Part shown: piece after piece, positions 6,418 through 6,773 of the stretch | How positions within the stretch are numbered: the first letter of the stretch is position 1 | Layout of the letters: each line of letters starts with the position of its first letter | Made by a program: the position numbers and the translations under genes | The notes under the pieces: model-generated | Told to the model about the DNA's origin: nothing | The model's input: only the letters and a program-made list of their open reading frames with translations | The model's database searches: none | From: Pseudomonadota bacterium | GTDB taxonomy: Bacteria; Pseudomonadota; Alphaproteobacteria; Thalassobaculales; Thalassobaculaceae | Direction: 5' to 3' | Assembly: GCA_027623845.1 (NCBI GenBank) | Contig: JAQBUJ010000174.1 | Span: 1 to 6,773 of the forward strand | Length of the DNA: 6,773 bases

Positions 6418-6446
6418 CAGTCTATGGCTAAGGTTGCATACTCCGC

Positions 6447-6452
6447 TATAAT
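6447..6452 (+). promoter_or_regulatory. Candidate -10 box of alanine-rich gene copy 2
   Basis: A perfect TATAAT lies 30 bases upstream of the GTG start, at the same distance as TACAAT in copy 1. No clear -35 hexamer is present 16-18 bases upstream. If active, each copy is transcribed from its own promoter rather than as an operon. Confidence 0.4.
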
Positions 6453-6482
6453 GGCGCTTGGGATGAGGGGCGGGGAGCGGTC

Positions 6483-6773
6483 GTGGCGGAGATCAGCAAC
6501 AGGAAAGATTTTGAAGCCTGGCTGGTCGGTAAGCCGCGCGAGGTCGTGGTCGCCATGGCCAACCGCGCCGCGTTGTCGACGCTCCCGTATTTAGCCAATG
6601 ATGTCCGCGCTGATCGAGATCGCCGGGCCGCCGCCATCATATTGCCGTTTTTGCGTGCCATGGCTCCGCCTTGGTTTGCGGGCACATGGCCAAACCAAGG
6701 CGGAGAGGTTCGCGCCGCCGCCTCCGCCGCCGCCTCCGCCTCCGCTGCCGCCGCCGCCTCCGCTGCCGCCTCC
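6483..6773 (+). CDS. Alanine-rich protein of unknown function, tandem copy 2 (5' part, cut by window edge)
   Basis: An open frame of 97 codons starts with GTG at 6483 and runs off the window without a stop. It begins MAEISNRKDFEAWLVGKPRE and aligns without gaps to copy 1 over the first 74 residues, with most positions identical, including RAALS-PYLA and the PPWFAGTWPNQGG segment. GGAG lies 5 bases upstream of the GTG. From residue 77 on, the visible part is almost pure Ala/Ser encoded by GCC, TCC and GCT triplets, purer than the matching tract of copy 1. The C-terminal Trp-rich domain, if present, lies beyond the window. The start offset between the copies is 797 bases, so this is a head-to-tail tandem paralogue. 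Function is unknown. Confidence 0.85.
   Translation, partial: MAEISNRKDFEAWLVGKPREVVVAMANRAALSTLPYLANDVRADRDRRAAAIILPFLRAMAPPWFAGTWPNQGGEVRAAASAAASASAAAAASAAAS
6664..6705. repeat. Perfect 15-base inverted repeat inside alanine-rich gene copy 2
   Basis: The arms are 6664-6678 (CTCCGCCTTGGTTTG) and 6691-6705 (its exact reverse complement), around a 12-base loop. The hairpin is two base pairs longer than in copy 1 because the bases just after the right arm differ between the copies. It sits in frame and encodes most of the PPWFAGTWPNQGG segment. Confidence 0.9.
6714..6773 (+). repeat. GCC/TCC triplet-repeat tract coding for Ala/Ser
   Basis: The last 60 bases of the window consist only of GCC, TCC and GCT triplets in frame, encoding alanine and serine only. 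Such tracts are prone to in-frame slippage, so the length may vary between strains. The equivalent tract of copy 1 (about 5919-6030) is interrupted by ACC, CAC, TAT and other codons. Confidence 0.8.

Noticed and set aside
6366..6418. GGTCGG/CCGACC arms upstream of copy 2, mirroring the GGGTCGC/GCGACCC arms upstream of copy 1
   Set aside because: Although the arms look like a compensatory pair change, they are only 6-7 bases long, about 40 bases apart, and the left arms lie in non-homologous sequence, so chance is the better explanation.
1..6773. CRISPR array, tRNA or rRNA genes, transposase or phage structural genes
   Set aside because: No regularly spaced repeats with unique spacers, no tRNA-like cloverleaf and no mobile-element protein motifs were seen on either strand.

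Overview
The window is GC-rich (roughly 60% or more, my estimate) and densely coding. It looks like a chromosomal segment of an alphaproteobacterium, plausibly near the Rhodospirillales. That placement is inference: it rests on a MarR regulator that resembles the LdtR type, the GC-rich codon use, and an alanine-rich protein family that I associate from memory with that class.

Left part, minus strand (1-1866): the 5' part of a 6-phosphogluconate dehydrogenase gene (gnd, cut by the window edge) lies downstream of a FAD-dependent amine/amino-acid oxidoreductase of the DAO family (gamma-glutamylputrescine oxidoreductase-like). They are separated by 87 bases that hold a short 16-base tandem repeat. 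Divergently, after an AT-rich control region (about 2028-2120), comes a MarR-family regulator (2121-2663).

Middle part, plus strand (2826-5188): a ketopantoate-reductase-family dehydrogenase and a divergent enolase-superfamily (mandelate racemase/muconate lactonizing enzyme-like) enzyme overlap by ATGA and are almost certainly cotranslated. With the oxidoreductase and the regulator they could be a small catabolic locus. No substrate can be read from the sequence. The dehydrogenase lacks two asparagines typical of true ketopantoate reductase, so a pantothenate role is doubtful.

Right part (5208-6773): a small minus-strand orphan gene converges on the enolase-like gene. It is followed by a tandem duplication of an alanine-rich family of unknown function: copy 1 complete at 5686-6360, copy 2 starting at 6483 and running off the window. 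Each copy has its own -10-like box, Shine-Dalgarno sequence and GTG start with the same spacing. Both carry a perfect long inverted repeat inside the coding sequence. Comparing the two upstream regions shows a 93-base hairpin-bearing segment present in copy 1 and absent from copy 2. This right-hand region is the least explained and most interesting part of the window. I see no tRNA, rRNA, CRISPR array, transposase or convincing intrinsic terminator.
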